Below are positions 8,661-18,057 of a stretch of 54,155 nucleotides of DNA, in pieces. Source of the DNA: Candidatus Frankia nodulisporulans (GTDB lineage Bacteria > Actinomycetota > Actinomycetes > Frankiales > Frankiaceae); assembly GCF_902806475.1 (NCBI RefSeq), contig NZ_CADCWS010000006.1, positions 1-54,155 of the forward strand, in the 5' to 3' direction. Made by a program: the position numbers and the translations under genes. The notes beneath the pieces are model-generated. The model saw only the letters and a program-made list of their open reading frames with translations. It did not search any database and was not told the DNA's origin. Each line of letters opens with the position of its first letter. The first letter of the stretch is position 1.

Positions 8661-9590
8661 TCAGGGCTCGCGGGTCAGCACCGAGCGCAGGGCGTTGTCG
8701 ATGGCGGGCTGGGTGAAGTGGAAGCCCGCGTCGGTCAGCGCGGCCGGCGCCAGGCGTTGGGAGGCGAGCACGCCCTCCTCGGCGAATCCGCCGAGGGCGA
8801 GGCGCAGCGCGACGCGGGGCACGACGGCGAACGCCGGGCGGTGCAGCGCCCCGGCGAGCGCCGCGGTGAAGCGGGCGTTGGTCACCGGTTCGGGCGCGAC
8901 CAGGTTCACCGGGCCGGCCACGGTCGCGCCGGGGGCGTCGGGGGTGTCGTCCAGCAGGAAGCGCAGCGCGCGGACATGATCGTTCAGAGTGATCCAGCTC
9001 AGCCACTGGCGGCCGGAGCCGAGCCGGCCACCGAGGCCGAACCGGAACAGCGGCAACTGCCGGGCCAGCGCTCCGCCGTCCGCGGCGAGCACGACCCCGG
9101 TGCGCAGGGTGCAGACGCGAATGCCGGCGTCCCGGGCTGGCTGGGCCGCGGCCTCCCAGTCCTCGACCAGCCCGGCGAGGAATCCGTCGCCGGGCGGCGC
9201 CGACTCGTCGAGCGGGCCGGCATCGCCACCCGCGTCGGTGCCGTACCACCCGATGGCGCTGCCGGACAGCAGCACCCTCGGTCGCGGGCTGAGGCCGGCG
9301 AGGGTACGGGCGAGCAGCCTGGTGGTGTCGATGCGGCTGGTGCGCAGCGTCCGGCGGTAGGACGTGGTCCAGCGATGGTCGCCGATGCCGGCGCCGGCGA
9401 GGTGAATCGCGGCGTCGACGCCGACGAGTGCCGCCGGGTCCAGCCGGCCGGCGACCGGATCCCAGCTGATCTCGCCGGGGGCGCGGGGTGGACGCCGGAC
9501 GAGGACCTGCACCTCGTGCCCGTCGTCACGCAGGGCAGGCACGAGCGCCGAGCCGATCAGACCGGACGCCCCGGTCACCACGATGCGCAT
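8661..9590 (-). CDS. TIGR01777 family epimerase-like protein
   Basis: A 309-residue short-chain-dehydrogenase-like protein of the TIGR01777/SulA-YfcH family. The N-terminal Rossmann motif is VTGASGLIGSAL at residues 5-16. The family block GSAIGWYGTDAGGD near 117 and the WLSWITLNDHVRALRFLL block near 208 are clear, and the C-terminal FTAALAGALHRPAFAVVPRVALRL region is the DUF1731 part. No substrate is established for the family. The ATG start is at the conserved N-terminus. Its position near the E2 gene and lipB matches the mycobacterial order as I recall it (Rv2216). Confidence 0.92.
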   Translation of the reverse strand: MRIVVTGASGLIGSALVPALRDDGHEVQVLVRRPPRAPGEISWDPVAGRLDPAALVGVDAAIHLAGAGIGDHRWTTSYRRTLRTSRIDTTRLLARTLAGLSPRPRVLLSGSAIGWYGTDAGGDAGPLDESAPPGDGFLAGLVEDWEAAAQPARDAGIRVCTLRTGVVLAADGGALARQLPLFRFGLGGRLGSGRQWLSWITLNDHVRALRFLLDDTPDAPGATVAGPVNLVAPEPVTNARFTAALAGALHRPAFAVVPRVALRLALGGFAEEGVLASQRLAPAALTDAGFHFTQPAIDNALRSVLTREP

Positions 9591-9664
9591 GGCTGCTCAT
9601 CGTGGTCGGTCGCGGTGCGCGAGGCGAGCCGACCGGCCACGATGTGCCAGATATGACTACAGGG

Positions 9665-9710
9665 GCAGGCGTGGGGGACCTGGGCGGGTCGCCAGGTCCC
9701 CCACGCCTGC
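9665..9710. terminator. strong hairpin terminator after the E2 gene
   Basis: A perfect 19-bp stem GCAGGCGTGGGGGACCTGG and its complement, with an 8-nt loop, ends 21 bp past the E2 stop codon. It separates the E2 gene from the TIGR01777 gene on the same strand. Confidence 0.85.
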
Positions 9711-9731
9711 CGGCGAGCTACCTGCGGCGGG

Positions 9732-11129
9732 CTAGAGGCCGAGGTCGGCCTCGAAAGCACCTTCCTCGAGCCGCCGCTTGATGAAGGTGAGGAAGCGGGC
9801 GGCGTCCGCGCCGTCGACGATCCGGTGGTCGTAGGTCAGCGACAGGTAGACGCTGGAGCGCACGGCGATGATCTCGCCGAGGTCCGGGTCGTCGATGACC
9901 GCCGGCTTCTTGGTGACGATCCCGGTGCCGAGGATGCCGACCTGCGGCTGATTGAGGATCGGCGTGTCGAACAGGGCGCCCCGGCTGCCGGTGTTGGTGA
10001 GGGTGAACGTTCCCCCACCGAGCTCGTCCGGGGAGATCTTGTTCGCGCGGGTGCGGCTGGCCAGGTCGTCGATCTTGCGGGCCAGGCCGGTCAGGTTCAG
10101 GTTGCCCGCGCTGTGGATGACCGGCACGACCAGGCCGCGCTCGGAGTCCACGGCGATGCCGAGGTTCTCGTCACCGTGGTAGGTGACGGTCCCGGCGTCC
10201 ACGTCGATGCTGGCGTTGAGCTGCGGGAACTCGCGCAGCGCCTCGCAGGTGGCGAGCGCGAAGAACGGCAGGAACGACAGCTTGAGGCCTTCGCGGGTGG
10301 CGAAGCCCGCCTTGGCCCGGTCCCGCAGCTTCGCGATGCGCGTCACATCCGCCTCGACGACGGTGGTCAGCTGGGCGCTGATCTGCAGCGACTCCACCAT
10401 CCGCCGGGCCACCAGGGCCCGCAGCCGGGACAGCTTCTCCGTGCGCCCACGCACCGGCGCGGCGGGTGCCGTCGACGGTGCGGCGGGTGCCGCGGGAGCG
10501 GGTGCCGCCGTGGCGGGAGCGGGAGCGGCCGCGGTGGGGGCGGCGGGAGCGGTGGGGGCGGCCGGAGCGCCGCCGGAGCGGGCCGCGTCCTGGATGTCCT
10601 GCTTGGTGATCCGACCTCCGGGGCCTGTCCCGGCGACGTCGGCCAGGTCAACGCCGAACTCGGCCGCCATCTTGCGCACGAGCGGGGTGACGTAACGGCC
10701 GATGCCGCCGTCGCCGTTGGCCGAGGCCGCGGGTGCGGGCGCCGGCGGCGCGGCGGGTGCGGGAGCCGGAGCGGGCGGCGGCGGAGCCGCGGCCGCGGGC
10801 TTGGCCGGCTCCGGGGTCGGTGTGGGTTCGGGCTCGGGCGCCGCGGGGGGCTCGGCCGCGGCGGCGGCCGGGGCCGCCTCGCCGCCGCCGGACCCGTCGT
10901 CGATGACCGCGAGCTCGACACCGACCTCGACGGTCTCGTCCTCGGCGACCTTGATCGAGCTGATGACGCCGGAGGCCGGGGCGGGGATCTCGGTGTCAAC
11001 CTTGTCCGTGCTGACCTCAAGAAGCGGCTCGTCGGCTTCGACGCGCTCGCCTTCCTGCTTCAGCCATCGGGTGACGGTTCCCTCGGAGACACTCTCCCCG
11101 AGCCGGGGCATCGTGACAGATACAGACAT
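9732..11129 (-). CDS. sucB: dihydrolipoamide acyltransferase (E2) of a 2-oxoacid dehydrogenase complex
   Basis: The E2 core enzyme moves acyl groups from lipoyl-lysine to CoA. The 465-residue protein has one lipoyl domain with the [14 protein letters not shown] lipoyl-lysine motif near residue 43, and an Ala/Pro/Glu hinge. A peripheral-subunit-binding domain follows near 140-178 ([17 protein letters not shown]...[11 protein letters not shown]), then a second Ala/Pro hinge and the catalytic domain ending in [14 protein letters not shown] with the active-site His and Asp. The start ATG 11129 follows AAGGAG. The ortholog in M. tuberculosis is DlaT, which serves pyruvate dehydrogenase and peroxynitrite reductase, so the sucB label should be read as E2 of uncertain 2-oxoacid specificity. 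It lies directly downstream of the E3 gene. Confidence 0.93.
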   Translation of the reverse strand: MSVSVTMPRLGESVSEGTVTRWLKQEGERVEADEPLLEVSTDKVDTEIPAPASGVISSIKVAEDETVEVGVELAVIDDGSGGGEAAPAAAAAEPPAAPEPEPTPTPEPAKPAAAAPPPPAPAPAPAAPPAPAPAASANGDGGIGRYVTPLVRKMAAEFGVDLADVAGTGPGGRITKQDIQDAARSGGAPAAPTAPAAPTAAAPAPATAAPAPAAPAAPSTAPAAPVRGRTEKLSRLRALVARRMVESLQISAQLTTVVEADVTRIAKLRDRAKAGFATREGLKLSFLPFFALATCEALREFPQLNASIDVDAGTVTYHGDENLGIAVDSERGLVVPVIHSAGNLNLTGLARKIDDLASRTRANKISPDELGGGTFTLTNTGSRGALFDTPILNQPQVGILGTGIVTKKPAVIDDPDLGEIIAVRSSVYLSLTYDHRIVDGADAARFLTFIKRRLEEGAFEADLGL

Positions 11130-11281
11130 GCTGGAACGACTCCTTCGTCGCAACCGGCATGCACCGCGAGAGCGGCCGGCCGGAGCGTTTGACGCCGTGT
11201 CTTTGCGTGCTGGGGGTCTGGACCCGCTGGCGGTGGTGCGTACCAGCGGTGGTACGTACGTGGGTTGCCGGCGACCCGCGG

Positions 11282-12664
11282 CTAGCCGTGGACGTGCAGC
11301 GGCTTGCCGGCCAGCGCCAGATGCGCCTCGCCGAGGGCCTCCGACAGGGTGGGATGCGGGTGGATGAGCTGGGCGACCTCGGCCGGTTCGGCCTCCCAGT
11401 TCGTGATGAGCTCCGCCTCGGCGATCAGTTCGCCGACCCGGTCGCCGACCATGTGGACGCCGACCACGGGGCCGTCGGGCAGCGCCACCAGGGTCACCGC
11501 GCCGGCGGTCCGCAGGATCTGGGCCTTGCCGTTGCCGGCCAGGTTGTAGGTGAAGGTGCGGATCTCGCCGTGCCGTTCCCGGGCCGCTGCCACCGTGAGC
11601 CCCACGGAGGCGACCTCGGGATGGGAGTAGGTGACCCGGGGGATGTTGTCGTGATCGACGGGCACCGGGTTGCCGCCGGCGAGCCGTTCGGCGAGGTAGA
11701 TGCCCTCGGCGAAGCCGACGTGGGCGAGCTGCGGACCGGGGCGCAGGTCACCGAGCGCGGAGATGGTCGGGATGTTCGTGCGCAGTTCACGGTCGACCAG
11801 GACGTGGCCGCGGTCCATGGCCACCCCGACCTCCTCGAAGCCCAGGCCCGCCGAGACCGGCCCGCGGCCCACCGCGACGAGCAGCAGCTCCGCGTCGATG
11901 GTCGTGCCGTTTTCCAACGACACCGTCACGCCGTGGTCGGTGGTCTTCACCCCGGCGAACCGGGCGCCGAGCTCCAGCGTGATGCCACGCTTGCGGAACG
12001 CGCGTTCCAACAGGCGGGAGCTGGACTCGTCCTCGAGTGGGACGAGGTGCGCCAACGCCTCGACGATCGTCACCTCGGCGCCGTACGAGCGCCACACCGA
12101 GGCGAACTCGCAGCCGATCGCCCCGGCGCCGAGCACGACGACGGAGGCGGGTACCCGGTCGAGCGTCAGCGCGTCATCGCTGGTGAGGACCCGCTCGTGG
12201 TCGATCTCGAGGCCGGGTAGCGATCTGGGTCGCGAGCCGGTGGCGAGCACCACGTGCCGGCCGGTGACCACCCTGTCCCCGACGGAGACGGCGGTCGGGG
12301 ACACCAGACGCCCGACACCCTCGATGACCTCGATGCCGCGCGAGCGGATCAGCCCGCTCAGCCCCTTGAACAGGCCGGCGACGACCGAGTCCTTGTAGGC
12401 GTGGACCCGCGCCATGTCGATGCCGTCGAGGGTCGCGCGGATCCCGAAGGCCTCGCTGTCGTTGATGGAGTCGACGATCTCCGCCGAGTGCAGCAGCGCC
12501 TTGGTCGGGATGCATCCTCGGTGCAGGCAGGTGCCGCCGAGCCTGTCCTTCTCGATCAGGGCGACGCTGCGGCCGAGTTCGGCGGCGCGTAGCGCGGCAG
12601 CGTACCCACCGCTACCGCCGCCGAGAACGACCAGGTCGACGGGACCGGCCGCTGAGTCCGCCAC
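11282..12664 (-). CDS. lpdA: dihydrolipoyl dehydrogenase (E3)
   Basis: A flavoprotein disulfide reductase that reoxidises dihydrolipoyl groups with NAD+. The 460-residue protein has an N-terminal FAD fold ([20 protein letters not shown] at 11-30) and the redox-active disulfide in [13 protein letters not shown] near 42. An NAD-binding fold follows ([20 protein letters not shown] near 176). It ends with the dimerisation domain whose [14 protein letters not shown] block holds the catalytic His-Glu pair. The GTG start is preceded by AAGGGA. It is immediately upstream of the E2 gene on the same strand with a gap of about 150 bp, so the two are plausibly coexpressed. Confidence 0.96.
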   Translation of the reverse strand: MADSAAGPVDLVVLGGGSGGYAAALRAAELGRSVALIEKDRLGGTCLHRGCIPTKALLHSAEIVDSINDSEAFGIRATLDGIDMARVHAYKDSVVAGLFKGLSGLIRSRGIEVIEGVGRLVSPTAVSVGDRVVTGRHVVLATGSRPRSLPGLEIDHERVLTSDDALTLDRVPASVVVLGAGAIGCEFASVWRSYGAEVTIVEALAHLVPLEDESSSRLLERAFRKRGITLELGARFAGVKTTDHGVTVSLENGTTIDAELLLVAVGRGPVSAGLGFEEVGVAMDRGHVLVDRELRTNIPTISALGDLRPGPQLAHVGFAEGIYLAERLAGGNPVPVDHDNIPRVTYSHPEVASVGLTVAAARERHGEIRTFTYNLAGNGKAQILRTAGAVTLVALPDGPVVGVHMVGDRVGELIAEAELITNWEAEPAEVAQLIHPHPTLSEALGEAHLALAGKPLHVHG

Positions 12665-12895
12665 GCCTTGGGTCCCTTCTCGTTGACGTCACGAAACCCC
12701 GCCAGACTGGCCCGCCTCGCGCGGTTTCGTTGTGCGTTGCCTGGTGGGCCGGCGTTCTGGGGCCACGACTGTCACATCACGTCGGTCCGAAGCCAGTCTT
12801 TCACGCCGCTAGCCGCCCGCCGCTCGGATGGGGGAGTGCAATGCGTCGCGTGCGCCGGCCGTGGGCGCGAGCGGATGCGGGTGCAGATGTGATAG

Positions 12896-12917
12896 CGGGT
12901 GCGGATGCCCGCACCCG
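12896..12917. terminator. hairpin terminator after pepA
   Basis: A 9-bp stem CGGGTGCGG/CCGCACCCG with a 4-nt loop lies 8 bp beyond the pepA stop. It isolates pepA from the downstream lpdA. Confidence 0.6.
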
Positions 12918-12924
12918 TACCTGT

Positions 12925-14457
12925 TCAGTCGGTGCGGACCGCCTGGTTCTCGGCGAGTCGCACGAGGGTGCGGACAATCACGCCGGTGCCGCCTTTGGGC
13001 GTGTGTCCGTAGGGCTCCCCGCTGTTCCAGGAGGGCCCGGCGATGTCGAGGTGCGCCCATGGGAGGTCCTCGGCGACGAACGCACCCAGGAAGTGGGCGG
13101 CCACCAGCATTCCGCCTTCGCGGCTGCCGCCCGGCGCGACGTTGGCGAGGTCGGCGACGGTCGAGTCGAGGCCCTTGCGCAGCTCCGGCGGCAGCGGCAT
13201 CGGCCAGACGCTCTCCCCGGCGTCCGCCGCCGCGGTCGCGACCGTGTCCAGCGCGTCGCCCCGACCCATCAGCCCGCTGGTGCGCTGGCCGAGCGCGACG
13301 ATCTGGGCGCCGGTGAGCGTCGCGACGTCGACGATCATCGCCGGTGACTCCTCGGCCGCGCGCACGAGCGCGTCGGCGAGCACGAGCCGCCCCTCGGCGT
13401 CGGTGTTGAGCACCTCGACCCGCTTCCCACCGCGCATCGTCAGCACGTCGGACGGTCGGATGGCCTCCCCGGAGGGCATGTTCTCCGCGCACGGAAGCCA
13501 GCCGACCACGGTGATCGGCAGGCGCAGCCGCGCGATCGCGATCAGCGCGGCGAGCACCGAGGCGGCGCCCGCCATGTCGGCCTTCATCCATTCCATCGCC
13601 GTGGACGGCTTGAGCGACAGACCGCCGGAGTCGAAGGTGATGCCCTTGCCGACCAGCGCGATCGCCGGATGCACGGCGTCGTCACCGCGCCACTCGAGGC
13701 GGATCAGTCGGGGTGGGTTCACCGATCCCTGCCCGACCCCGAGAATCCCGCCGTAGCCACCTTCGGCCAGGGCGGCCTCGTCCAGCACCTCGACCCCGAT
13801 CCCGGCGGCGCCGGCCTGCTCGCGGGCGAGGTCGGCGAGCAGCGCCGGGGACAGGTGGCTTGGCGGTGTGTTCACCAGGTCCCGCACCAGCCGGACCGCC
13901 GCCGTGGTGATCACGGCCCGGTCGACCTCGGCGGCGGCCAGCGGCAGGCTCGACTCGTCGACGACGAGGGTGAGTTCCCGCACGGGAGCCGGCCGCCCCG
14001 CCGCCGAGACCGTCCGCAACTGGTCGAAGGTGTAGGCGCCGAGCAGCGCGCCCTCGGCGACCGCCCGCACCGACTCGGTCGAGACCGCCCCCGGTGCGGC
14101 GGCCAGGGCGAGTGCCACACTCGAGCGCCCGGCGCTCGCCCGCACCGCTGTTCCGGCCGCGCGGCGCAGAACCTCGGAGTCCAGGGGCGCGTCCTCGGTC
14201 GGGCTCGGCCCCAGGCCCACCGCGACGACGGTCGCCGCCCGCACCGCCCCGAGCGTCGCGAACCGCACCACCTCCCCGGCCCGTCCCGTCGTGCCCAGCG
14301 AGGTGAGCACGTCCACGAGCCGCCCGTCGAGGGCCTCGTCCAGCCCGCCGGCGCCGGTGGTGACCTCGAGCCCGTCCGCTCCGGTCGTGGTCGCGATCAC
14401 CACCGCGTCCACCGCGAGATCGACAAGGGCTGTGGCGCTGGGCGCGAGGCTGGTCAT
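12925..14457 (-). CDS. pepA: leucyl aminopeptidase (M17)
   Basis: A cytoplasmic two-metal aminopeptidase. The 510-residue protein has an N-terminal regulatory macrodomain-like region and a C-terminal catalytic domain. The metal and active-site motifs are GKGITFDSGGLSLKP near residue 270, MKADMAGAASVL near 294 and the M17 signature NTDAEGRLVLADAL near 357. The frame extends to 14508, but ATG 14457 is chosen because the protein then begins just before the conserved part and a TACGCT hexamer lies 6 nt upstream (leaderless). It is divergently transcribed from gcvT, with 145 bp between. The same pair occurs in other actinobacteria. Confidence 0.95.
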   Translation of the reverse strand: MTSLAPSATALVDLAVDAVVIATTTGADGLEVTTGAGGLDEALDGRLVDVLTSLGTTGRAGEVVRFATLGAVRAATVVAVGLGPSPTEDAPLDSEVLRRAAGTAVRASAGRSSVALALAAAPGAVSTESVRAVAEGALLGAYTFDQLRTVSAAGRPAPVRELTLVVDESSLPLAAAEVDRAVITTAAVRLVRDLVNTPPSHLSPALLADLAREQAGAAGIGVEVLDEAALAEGGYGGILGVGQGSVNPPRLIRLEWRGDDAVHPAIALVGKGITFDSGGLSLKPSTAMEWMKADMAGAASVLAALIAIARLRLPITVVGWLPCAENMPSGEAIRPSDVLTMRGGKRVEVLNTDAEGRLVLADALVRAAEESPAMIVDVATLTGAQIVALGQRTSGLMGRGDALDTVATAAADAGESVWPMPLPPELRKGLDSTVADLANVAPGGSREGGMLVAAHFLGAFVAEDLPWAHLDIAGPSWNSGEPYGHTPKGGTGVIVRTLVRLAENQAVRTD

Positions 14458-14463
14458 ACGGTG

Positions 14464-14469
14464 AGCGTA
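14464..14469 (-). promoter_or_regulatory. -10 hexamer TACGCT, leaderless start of pepA
   Basis: Minus-strand TACGCT ends 6 nt before the ATG at 14457. Confidence 0.5.
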
Positions 14470-14589
14470 TTGAACGAGACGATGCTCTCGTGGCCGCGGT
14501 GCCGACATCGGTGTCGACAGCGGCGCTGGCCGTTATGGGGGGTCGCTCCGGGTTGGCCGCCGACCGGGTCGGGATCGCGATGGCTCCTT

Positions 14590-14595
14590 TAGGCT
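14590..14595 (+). promoter_or_regulatory. -10 hexamer TAGGCT, leaderless start of gcvT
   Basis: TAGGCT ends 7 nt before the ATG at 14603. No Shine-Dalgarno and no room for a glycine riboswitch between promoter and start. Confidence 0.55.
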
Positions 14596-14602
14596 GGGCG
14601 CC

Positions 14603-15700
14603 ATGGCAGAGCTGCGGCGATCTCCGCTGTACGACCGGCATGTGGCGCTCGGCGCGAAGCTCGCGGAGTTCGGCGGATGGGAGATGCCGATCGAGTACGC
14701 GGGGCGCGGCGTCCTCGCCGAGCACCAGGCGGTGCGCACCGCGGTCGGTGTCTTCGACGTCAGTCATCTCGGCAAGGCGGAGGTCACCGGTCCCGGTGCG
14801 GCCGCGTTCGTCAACGCCTGCCTGACCAACGACCTCGCCCGCGTCCAGCCCGGTCAGGCCCAGTACACCCTGTGCTGCACCGAGGACGGCGGGGTCGTCG
14901 ACGACCTGATCGCCTATCTGATCTCGGACGAGCACGTGCTGCTCGTCCCGAACGCGGCGAACAACGCCGAGGTCGTCGCCCGGCTGGCCGCCGCCGCACC
15001 GCCCGCGGTGACGGTCACCAACCGGCACGCCGACCTGGCGGTCCTCGCCGTGCAGGGACCCGCCGCACCCCGGCTCGTCGCCGCGCTCGAACTGCCGACC
15101 GACGGCGCGTACATGAGTTTCGTCGAGGCATCGTGGAAGGGTCTGCCGGTCATCGTCTGCCGCTCCGGTTACACCGGTGAACGGGGCTTCGAGCTGCTGC
15201 CCCGCTGGGCGGACGCGCCCGCCCTGTGGGACGCCCTGTTCGCCGCCGGCGCGGCGTTCGACGTGTCACCCGTCGGCCTCGGCGCCCGGGACACCCTGCG
15301 TACCGAGATGGGCTACCCGCTGCACGGTCAGGATCTCTCCCGGTCGATCACCCCGGTGCAGGCACGGTCGGGCTGGGCGGTCGGCTGGGACAAGCCGTCC
15401 TTCTGGGGGCGCGACGCGCTGCTCGCCGAGCGTGCGGCCGGCGCCGGTCGGCTCCTGTGGGGCCTGCGGGCGACCGGACGGGCGATCCCGCGCGCCCACA
15501 TGGCCGTGACCTCGCCCGCCGGCGAGCCGATCGGCGAGGTCACCAGCGGAACCTTCTCCCCCTCCCGGCGGGAGGGCATCGGCCTCGCCCTGCTCGACCG
15601 TGGGATCACCGAGGGCGCCACCGTCCACGTCGACGTCCGTGGCCGCCCGAGTCCGATGACCGTCGTGCGGCCGCCTTTCGTCGACTCCTCGCCGCGGTAG
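14603..15700 (+). CDS. gcvT: glycine cleavage system aminomethyltransferase (T protein)
   Basis: Releases ammonia from the aminomethyl-lipoyl H protein and passes the one-carbon unit to tetrahydrofolate. At 365 residues it matches the family. It opens with the usual [20 protein letters not shown] and [26 protein letters not shown], which carries the catalytic-Asp region. It continues with [28 protein letters not shown] and the C-terminal [21 protein letters not shown]. It stands alone: gcvH and gcvP are not in the window, as in mycobacteria. The start is set by the -10 hexamer 7 nt upstream. Confidence 0.96.
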   Translation: MAELRRSPLYDRHVALGAKLAEFGGWEMPIEYAGRGVLAEHQAVRTAVGVFDVSHLGKAEVTGPGAAAFVNACLTNDLARVQPGQAQYTLCCTEDGGVVDDLIAYLISDEHVLLVPNAANNAEVVARLAAAAPPAVTVTNRHADLAVLAVQGPAAPRLVAALELPTDGAYMSFVEASWKGLPVIVCRSGYTGERGFELLPRWADAPALWDALFAAGAAFDVSPVGLGARDTLRTEMGYPLHGQDLSRSITPVQARSGWAVGWDKPSFWGRDALLAERAAGAGRLLWGLRATGRAIPRAHMAVTSPAGEPIGEVTSGTFSPSRREGIGLALLDRGITEGATVHVDVRGRPSPMTVVRPPFVDSSPR

Positions 15701-15835
15701 GTCGCCTCTCGCGGATCTTCGACCCCTGACCGCCGCTGGCCCCTGGAGCCGCGGGAAACCGTCTGGTCGGCCCGGCCGGGGCCGGGGTCGCCGCTTCCGG
15801 GGTGGGGGCGTGGCGGAGTTGTCGTAGGAATCGGG

Positions 15836-15841
15836 TAGTAA
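15836..15841 (+). promoter_or_regulatory. -10-like hexamer TAGTAA before cobT
   Basis: TAGTAA ends 7 nt before GTG 15849, preceded by a second TAGGAAT. The sequence also holds AAGGGAG just before the GTG, too close to act as a normal ribosome-binding site. No cobalamin riboswitch core was recognised in 15701-15848. Confidence 0.4.
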
Positions 15842-15848
15842 GGGAGTC

Positions 15849-17087
15849 GTGGATTCCCAAGCCGCGAACAGCGGAGTCTCCGGCGACGTGGCCAGCACCG
15901 CTGATGGTGAGAGGGGCGGCGAACCCGGTGGTGGCCTCGCCGGCCCGGGCGCCACGGGGCGCGGGCCGGGGGGCGTGCCGGCCGTCCCGGTGCTGGATGG
16001 GGTGGCGATGGCGGCCGCCGTCGCCCGGCAGGGGCAGCTGACCAAGCCGCCGGGGGCGTTGGGGCGCCTCGAGGAGCTGTCGGTCTGGATCGCCGGGGTG
16101 CAGGGGGTGTGCCCGCCGCGGGCGTTCGCGCGGGTGCGGGCCGTGATCGTCGCGGCCGATCACGGTATCGCCAGTGTGGGTGTGTCGGCGTTTCCCAGCG
16201 ATGTGACCGCCCAGATGGTGGCGAACTTCGCCGCGGGCGGGGCGGCGGTCAACGTGCTCGCCCGGCAGGTCGGTGCCGAGGTGCGGGTGGTGGATGTCGC
16301 GGTCGACACCCCGGAGCCGGCCACCCCGGGCGGGGTCGACGGCAGCGCGCCGCCGGGGCGTTACCGGGTCCGGCGGGCGAGTGACCGGATCGACCGGGCG
16401 GACGCGCTCAGCGTCGAGGAGGGGGAGCGGGCCTTCGACATCGGGCGCATGATCGCCGACGAGGAGGTCGATGCCGGCGCCGATCTGCTGGTGCCCGGCG
16501 AGATGGGGATCGGGAACACGACGCCGGCGGCCGCGGTCGTCGCACTGCTGACGGGGCGGGAGCCGATCGAGGTCGTCGGGCGCGGCACCGGTATCGATGA
16601 CGCGCGGTGGATGGTGAAGACCGCGGCGATCCGGGATGCGATGCGCCGTGGCCGGCCGTTCGCCGACGACGCGCACACGGTGCTGCGCGTCGCCGGCGGT
16701 GCGGATCTGATGGCGCTCGCCGGCCTGCTGGTGCAGGCGGCGGTGCGGCGCACCCCGGTGGTGCTCGACGGGGTGATCGTCTGCGCGGCGGCGCTGGCGG
16801 CCGAGCACATCGCGCCGGGGGCGAAGAACTGGTGGGTCGCCGGCACCCGCTCGCCGGAACCAGCCCAGGCCCACGCGCTGGGCGCGCTCGGGCTCACCCC
16901 GCTGCTCGACGTCGGGCTGCGCCTAGGCGAGGGCACCGGCGCGCTGCTGGCCGTCCCGCTGGTGCGGGCGGCGCAGGCGACGCTCGCCGAGATGGCCACC
17001 TTCGATCAGGCGGGGGTGAGCGGGAAGGCCGGGTCGGATGGGGCGGCTGGCTCCGGCGAGCACCCGCGGGAGCTCGACGCCACGTGA
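15849..17087 (+). CDS. cobT: nicotinate-nucleotide--dimethylbenzimidazole phosphoribosyltransferase
   Basis: Makes alpha-ribazole 5'-phosphate for the lower ligand of cobalamin. It is 412 residues; the first 45 are a Gly/Ala-rich extension and the family core begins at about [31 protein letters not shown]. The [19 protein letters not shown] block and the [13 protein letters not shown] segment with the catalytic Glu are intact. The [23 protein letters not shown] and the late [15 protein letters not shown] blocks follow. It overlaps cobS by 4 bp (GTGA), so the two form an operon. Confidence 0.95.
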   Translation: MDSQAANSGVSGDVASTADGERGGEPGGGLAGPGATGRGPGGVPAVPVLDGVAMAAAVARQGQLTKPPGALGRLEELSVWIAGVQGVCPPRAFARVRAVIVAADHGIASVGVSAFPSDVTAQMVANFAAGGAAVNVLARQVGAEVRVVDVAVDTPEPATPGGVDGSAPPGRYRVRRASDRIDRADALSVEEGERAFDIGRMIADEEVDAGADLLVPGEMGIGNTTPAAAVVALLTGREPIEVVGRGTGIDDARWMVKTAAIRDAMRRGRPFADDAHTVLRVAGGADLMALAGLLVQAAVRRTPVVLDGVIVCAAALAAEHIAPGAKNWWVAGTRSPEPAQAHALGALGLTPLLDVGLRLGEGTGALLAVPLVRAAQATLAEMATFDQAGVSGKAGSDGAAGSGEHPRELDAT

Positions 17088-17962
17088 CGGTCGCCCTGCG
17101 GACGGCCTTCTCGCTGCTGACCGTCGCACCGGTGCGCGGGCCGGCGCGGCTCGACCGGCGCGTCGCCGGCCGGGCGATGGCCCTGGCTCCGCTGGTGGGG
17201 CTCGTGCTGGGAGTGGTCGCCGCGCTGGTGGTCTTCGGCCTGCGGGTCTCGACGGGCATGCCGGGCAGTCGCACGCAGACGCTGCTGCCCGCCGTGGCGG
17301 GTGTCGCGGCGCTGGCGCTGGCCACCCGCGGCCTGCACCTGGACGGTCTGGCCGATCTGGCGGACGGGCTCGGGGCCCGGCACGCCGGCGGTCGGGAGCG
17401 GGCGCTGGCGGTGATGCGTGAGCCGACCATCGGCGCCTTCGGCGTGGTGGCCGTGCTGTTCGTGGTGCTGTTGCAGGTCACCGCGCTCGGCGCGGCGATC
17501 ACGGTGCACCGGGGCACCGTGTCGATGCTGGTCGCGGTGATGACCGGGCGGCTCGCGGTGACCCTCGCCTGCGCCAGTTCCGCACCCGCCGCGCATCCGA
17601 ACGGTCTCGGCGCGTTCGTGGCCGGTTCGGTCCGGACCCGCGACGCGCTGGTGGCTTTTGTCGGGGTGTGCGCGGTGGCGGCCCTCGCCGGGCGGTTCGA
17701 CTACGACGGTGGTGATCTCGAGCGGGCCGCCCGCGCGGTGATCGCGGTGTGTGTCGGGGCCGCGGTCTCGGTGGCGCTGCGGTACTACTTCGTCCGCCGG
17801 CTCGGCGGGCTGACCGGGGATGTCCTGGGCGGCCTCGTCGAACTCACCACCGTGGTGACGCTGCTGTTCATGGCGATGACCTATCCGGACTGGCTGCTGC
17901 ACCTGGTAGGCTCCGACGCGGGTTCGTCCGGGCCACCGGGCTGGCCAGGCCGCCCACGGTGA
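17084..17962 (+). CDS. cobS: adenosylcobinamide-GDP ribazoletransferase (cobalamin synthase)
   Basis: A polytopic membrane enzyme joining AdoCbi-GDP with alpha-ribazole(-P) to give cobalamin(-P). The 292-residue protein starts at the GTG overlapping the cobT stop. The hallmark [17 protein letters not shown] with its Asp cluster is near residue 82. Hydrophobic segments are spread over the length, for example [20 protein letters not shown] and [20 protein letters not shown]. The C-terminal [18 protein letters not shown] block is typical of CobS. In other actinobacteria cobU is usually contiguous; here a 4.2-kb STAND gene intervenes. Confidence 0.95.
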   Translation: MTVALRTAFSLLTVAPVRGPARLDRRVAGRAMALAPLVGLVLGVVAALVVFGLRVSTGMPGSRTQTLLPAVAGVAALALATRGLHLDGLADLADGLGARHAGGRERALAVMREPTIGAFGVVAVLFVVLLQVTALGAAITVHRGTVSMLVAVMTGRLAVTLACASSAPAAHPNGLGAFVAGSVRTRDALVAFVGVCAVAALAGRFDYDGGDLERAARAVIAVCVGAAVSVALRYYFVRRLGGLTGDVLGGLVELTTVVTLLFMAMTYPDWLLHLVGSDAGSSGPPGWPGRPR

Positions 17963-18044
17963 TCATGGCGCTCCGAGGTGTGGTGCTCGGAGCGGACGCT
18001 CGCCGGATGTGCGCGCGATGGTGACGGTGACGGTGGGAATCGGA

Positions 18045-18050
18045 TACGTT
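18045..18050 (+). promoter_or_regulatory. -10 hexamer TACGTT, leaderless start of the STAND gene
   Basis: TACGTT ends 7 nt before GTG 18058. This favours that start over the ATG at 18145 and gives the STAND gene its own promoter, separate from cobTS. Confidence 0.5.
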
Positions 18051-18057
18051 TCGGGTT

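Noticed and set aside
14458-14602. Glycine riboswitch before gcvT
   Set aside because: The promoter hexamer is 7 nt from the ATG, leaving no space for an aptamer.
15701-15848. Cobalamin riboswitch before cobT
   Set aside because: No B12-box-like conserved core was found and the likely -10 leaves almost no leader.
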